From: Rudanella paleaurantiibacter
GTDB taxonomy: Bacteria > Bacteroidota > Bacteroidia > Cytophagales > Spirosomataceae
Direction of reading: 5' to 3'
Length of the DNA stretch: 64,000 bases
Assembly (NCBI RefSeq): GCF_009184635.1
Contig: NZ_WELI01000006.1
Span: 124,001 to 188,000, forward strand
How positions within the stretch are numbered: the stretch's first letter is position 1; every line of letters starts with the position of its first letter. Under the pieces are notes generated by a model. It was not told where the DNA came from. It did no database searches and worked only from the letters and a program-made list of their open reading frames with translations. Below, piece by piece: positions 61,593 to 64,000 of the stretch. The translations under genes and the position numbers were made by a program.

Positions 61593-61647
61593 GGAAGACG
61601 TTAGGCTTCAGGCTCGATTAAGACTGTCTGACGCCTAACGTCTTTCC
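61593..61647. repeat. 'GACGTTAGGC' inverted repeat
   Basis: GGAAGACGTTAGGCTTCAG (61593-61611) pairs imperfectly with CTGACGCCTAACGTCTTTCC (about 61628-61647). The ACGTTAG words recall the inner arms of the element at 24247-24374. Confidence 0.6.
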
Positions 61648-61719
61648 GCATACATACACCTACGGGTTTGCGCTCAGCCAACCCTCTTGCGTAAGGCCCC
61701 CCTGAGGGGCCGTTCGGAT

Positions 61720-63003
61720 ATGCTTTTAGATCGTACACAGTCACCTTCGTTTCAGGCCATTCATGAAGTGCGTTTGCCCGCCGTGCAATCTACCACATTG
61801 GCCAATGGTTTACCCGTTCATCTGGTTTCGGTTCATCAGCAGCCGGTTATGCGGATCGAGTGTATTTTCGATGCCGGTACCTGGTACGAAAATGGGCAGG
61901 CGGGTGCTGCCTTTTTCGCTATGAAAATGCTCGCCGAAGGAACCGCCGGGCATTCGTCGGCCCAAATCAGTGAGTATTTCGACCGGTACGGGGCGTTTCT
62001 GGAACTCAACGCTGGCCCCGACCGGTGCAGTGTAGTGGTGTACTGCCTCACGCGCCATCTGGCCGATGTGTTGCCTATGGTGAAAGAAATGCTCACCGAA
62101 CCGGTGTTCCCTGAGAAAGAGTTTGAAGACCTGCGCAACATTACGCTCCAAAACCTGCGCGTCAACCTCGAAAAGAACGCCTATGTGGCCGGGGTGCTGT
62201 TTCGGGAAAATCTGTTCGGGAAGGCGCATCCGTACGGGCGTACACAGCGGCCGGAGGTAGTCGAACAGATTACCCGGACCGATATTGCGGGCCATTTCGA
62301 CCGAACCATTCGCAACCGGCCCTTTCAGGTCTTACTGGCCGGACACGTGACCGAAGCGGAAGTTGCACTCGTAGATCATTACTTCGGCTCCATGACCTTT
62401 GCCGGGGCCGTTACCGACACAGAGGCCCTGCCCGAACGGACCACGAGCCAACCGGTTATTCTGGCCGAAAAAGCCGAGAGTCTGCAATCGTCAATTCGGA
62501 TGGGACGCCGGTTGTTTACCCGCGATCATCCCGATTTCTTCCCGATGCTGGTGACCAACGAACTGCTGGGGGGTTATTTCGGGTCGCGACTCATGAAGAA
62601 TATCCGCGAAGAAAAAGGGTTCACCTACGGCATTTCGTCAAATCTGATCTCATTCCGGCACGAAGGCTACTTCCTCATCGGTACCGATGTAAAGAAAGAG
62701 TTTACCCAGCAAACCCTCGACGAAACCCGGAAGGAGATCCGGCGATTGCAAACCGAGCTTGTTCCGGCCGACGAGCTCGAAACGGTCAAGAATTTCATGG
62801 CGGGTGAATTTGTGGGGTCGCTTAACACCCCATTCGAAATTGCGGACCGGTACAAGCTGATTCTGCTGGATGGCCTGCCAACCGATTTTCTGACGAATTA
62901 CGTGGCTAACATCCGGTCTGTTTCCGCCGAAACCATTGCCCAAATGGCTACCCGCTACCTGACCGAAACTGACCTTATTGAGGTCGTAGTTGGAGGAAAG
63001 TAA
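61720..63003 (+). CDS. M16 family peptidase homologue lacking the zinc-binding motif
   Basis: The 427 residues have the M16 (insulinase/processing peptidase) two-domain fold. Where active members read HxxEH followed by FKGT, this protein reads AAFFAMKMLAEGT, so the zinc ligands are absent. The C-terminal domain keeps the R/Y substrate-binding site (SRLMKNIREEKGFTYGI). It is therefore likely the non-catalytic partner of a heterodimer, like mitochondrial MPP-alpha. Active and inactive genes are usually adjacent, but no active partner lies beside it here. The start at ATG 61720 is preferred over an upstream TTG at 61687. Confidence 0.88.
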   Translation: MLLDRTQSPSFQAIHEVRLPAVQSTTLANGLPVHLVSVHQQPVMRIECIFDAGTWYENGQAGAAFFAMKMLAEGTAGHSSAQISEYFDRYGAFLELNAGPDRCSVVVYCLTRHLADVLPMVKEMLTEPVFPEKEFEDLRNITLQNLRVNLEKNAYVAGVLFRENLFGKAHPYGRTQRPEVVEQITRTDIAGHFDRTIRNRPFQVLLAGHVTEAEVALVDHYFGSMTFAGAVTDTEALPERTTSQPVILAEKAESLQSSIRMGRRLFTRDHPDFFPMLVTNELLGGYFGSRLMKNIREEKGFTYGISSNLISFRHEGYFLIGTDVKKEFTQQTLDETRKEIRRLQTELVPADELETVKNFMAGEFVGSLNTPFEIADRYKLILLDGLPTDFLTNYVANIRSVSAETIAQMATRYLTETDLIEVVVGGK

Positions 63004-63030
63004 GATTATGCAATAAAATAATGGTTTTGG

Positions 63031-63038
63031 TATATTTG
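63031..63038 (+). promoter_or_regulatory. Possible plsY promoter -7 box
   Basis: TATATTTG fits TAnnTTTG, 118 nt before the plsY ATG. The long distance makes it tentative. Confidence 0.35.
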
Positions 63039-63155
63039 ATATGCCAAAAACTTTTATTAAATCTCAACTTTGGGATAATATTGACGGTTTCATGTGTTAT
63101 CATTGCGACTGCCTGCAAAATAAAATGTAGGTTCAATCCATAATAACTCACGTTT

Positions 63156-63806
63156 ATGAGTGTATTGGCTGTAGCCGTAGCGTTTGTACTTGCGTATCTG
63201 TTGGGCTCCATCCCAACGTCTGTTTGGTATGGTCAGGCCTTTTTTGGGGTCGACGTTCGCCAGTTTGGAAGTGGTAACGCGGGAGCCACCAACACCTTTC
63301 GGGTGCTGGGCAAGCGGGCTGGTACAGTAGTAATGCTGGTTGATGTGCTCAAAGGCTACACGGCCGCTTTACTGGCTACGCTCCTGGGGCAGATTGGCTG
63401 GATTACCGAAGACCATATCCTGATTTTTAAGCTTCTGTTTGGCCTCACGGCCGTAGTGGGTCACCTGTATCCGGTGTTTGCTCAGTTTCGGGGTGGCAAA
63501 GGCGTTGCTTCATTGTTGGGTATGGTACTGGCTACGCACCCGGAGGTAGCTGCCGTTTGTATCGGTATCTTTTTGCTGGTGGTGCTTTCGTCGCAGTACG
63601 TATCACTCGGTTCAATGCTGGCTGCACTGGCGTTTCCGGTTCTGCTGCTCATGCGCGCCTTTGGTCAGAAAGAAAGCCCCCTGCTCATTGTGTTTGGCTT
63701 TGTGGTGTTTCTGCTGGTGGTGCTTACCCACAAAAAGAATATCAGCCGAATCCTGAACGGACAGGAAAGCCGAACCGTGCTGATTCGGTTGCGGAAACGG
63801 AAATAA
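63156..63806 (+). CDS. plsY: Glycerol-3-phosphate acyltransferase
   Basis: The 216 residues match PlsY, which transfers an acyl group from acyl-phosphate to glycerol-3-phosphate in the inner membrane, the first step of phospholipid synthesis. The three conserved motifs are visible: GSGNAGATNTFRVLGK near 38-53, GHLYPVFAQFRGGKGVA near 103-119 and the late HKKNISRILNGQE near 190-202. About six hydrophobic helices alternate. A terminator follows at 63838. Confidence 0.95.
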   Translation: MSVLAVAVAFVLAYLLGSIPTSVWYGQAFFGVDVRQFGSGNAGATNTFRVLGKRAGTVVMLVDVLKGYTAALLATLLGQIGWITEDHILIFKLLFGLTAVVGHLYPVFAQFRGGKGVASLLGMVLATHPEVAAVCIGIFLLVVLSSQYVSLGSMLAALAFPVLLLMRAFGQKESPLLIVFGFVVFLLVVLTHKKNISRILNGQESRTVLIRLRKRK

Positions 63807-63837
63807 AGATTTACGAAATAGGGTGGGCATACGCCCC

Positions 63838-63891
63838 GAAGCGAAGGCACTGTGCAGAGATTAATTCTGTTCCGGTGCCTTCGCTTCTTTG
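63838..63891 (+). terminator. Hairpin terminator after plsY
   Basis: A perfect 13-bp stem (GAAGCGAAGGCAC at 63838-63850 with 63875-63887) with a 24-nt loop, followed by TTTG. Confidence 0.65.
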
Positions 63892-63966
63892 TATGAGGGT
63901 TTCAAAACCCGCCCGGTTTTTGCCAACTTTGCGAATCAACAGCGTGAACCTAAAAACCAAATCCTG

Positions 63967-64000
63967 ATGAATGCTGCTACTGCATCGTACATTGAGTCAA
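63967..64000 (+). CDS. First codons of a further gene, truncated by the window end
   Basis: An ATG at 63967 opens a frame reading MNAATASYIES to the window end. An AACTTTGCG sequence 35 bases upstream is a weak -7 box match. Too little is present to identify the product. Confidence 0.35.
   Translation, partial: MNAATASYIES

Noticed and set aside
63557-63967. 136-codon frame at the 3' end of plsY running to 63967
   Set aside because: Out-of-frame overlap with plsY and its terminator; composition not protein-like.

Overview
The window looks like a chromosomal segment of a Bacteroidota bacterium of the order Cytophagales, close to Spirosoma or a relative. Four things point there: type IX secretion genes (porU, porV); a eukaryote-like GT3 glycogen synthase; many TAnnTTTG promoter -7 boxes, the Bacteroidota consensus; and a mosaic of short palindromic intergenic repeats. 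No rRNA, tRNA, CRISPR array, phage or complete insertion sequence was seen. The placement is inference from gene content, because no database search was possible.

Layout. 1-9117: the tail of a fibronectin-III-like surface protein, an NFACT/RqcH ribosome-rescue factor, glycogen synthase, purU, a secreted sugar dehydrogenase, a WYL regulator and a small orphan gene. 9252-19004: hemE, an ECF sigma factor translationally coupled to an unusual TM-plus-barrel protein, an Ig-repeat lipoprotein, an MsbA-like ABC exporter, a membrane protein and an M1 peptidase. 19073-26934: a minus-strand MoxR/Bat-type cluster (DUF4159, MoxR, DUF58, BatA-like, DUF4175, membrane protein). 27291-28375: a second copy of the orphan family and a repeat-rich intergenic stretch. 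28376-37746: an oxidoreductase, an AT-richer ATPase plus TOPRIM-like two-gene module (the best candidate for an acquired defence system), a glyceroporin, an MDR reductase, exbB-exbD, a phosphate transporter and an MscS channel. 37870-48478: DUF1501, a PSCyt1/DUF1549/DUF1553 protein, an SGNH esterase with three C-terminal repeats, a membrane cytochrome-LRR protein and a Tat-exported beta-propeller. This gene set is better known from Planctomycetes and Verrucomicrobia. 48811-55712: a DnaQ-like exonuclease, nuoKLMN and a GtrA-like protein. 55861-64000: a small lipoprotein, an SprT-like protease coupled to porU, porV, a solitary M16 peptidase homologue lacking the zinc motif, plsY and the first codons of another gene.

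How the genes work together. porU and porV cooperate at the outer membrane to cleave and anchor type IX cargo. NuoKLMN form most of the proton-pumping arm of complex I. ExbB/ExbD energise TonB-type transport. MoxR, DUF58 and BatA-like proteins form a chaperone/vWA-type envelope system. The sigma factor and its downstream membrane protein look like a regulatory pair.

The most distinctive non-coding feature is the repeat mosaic. At least six families of short inverted repeats sit between genes and in places supply start-proximal codons or stop codons. Two are MITE-like, with terminal inverted repeats, and one has a 15-bp flanking direct repeat. Several genes (hemE, the ABC exporter, mscS) have the promoter -7 box only 4-6 nt before the ATG, which suggests leaderless mRNAs.
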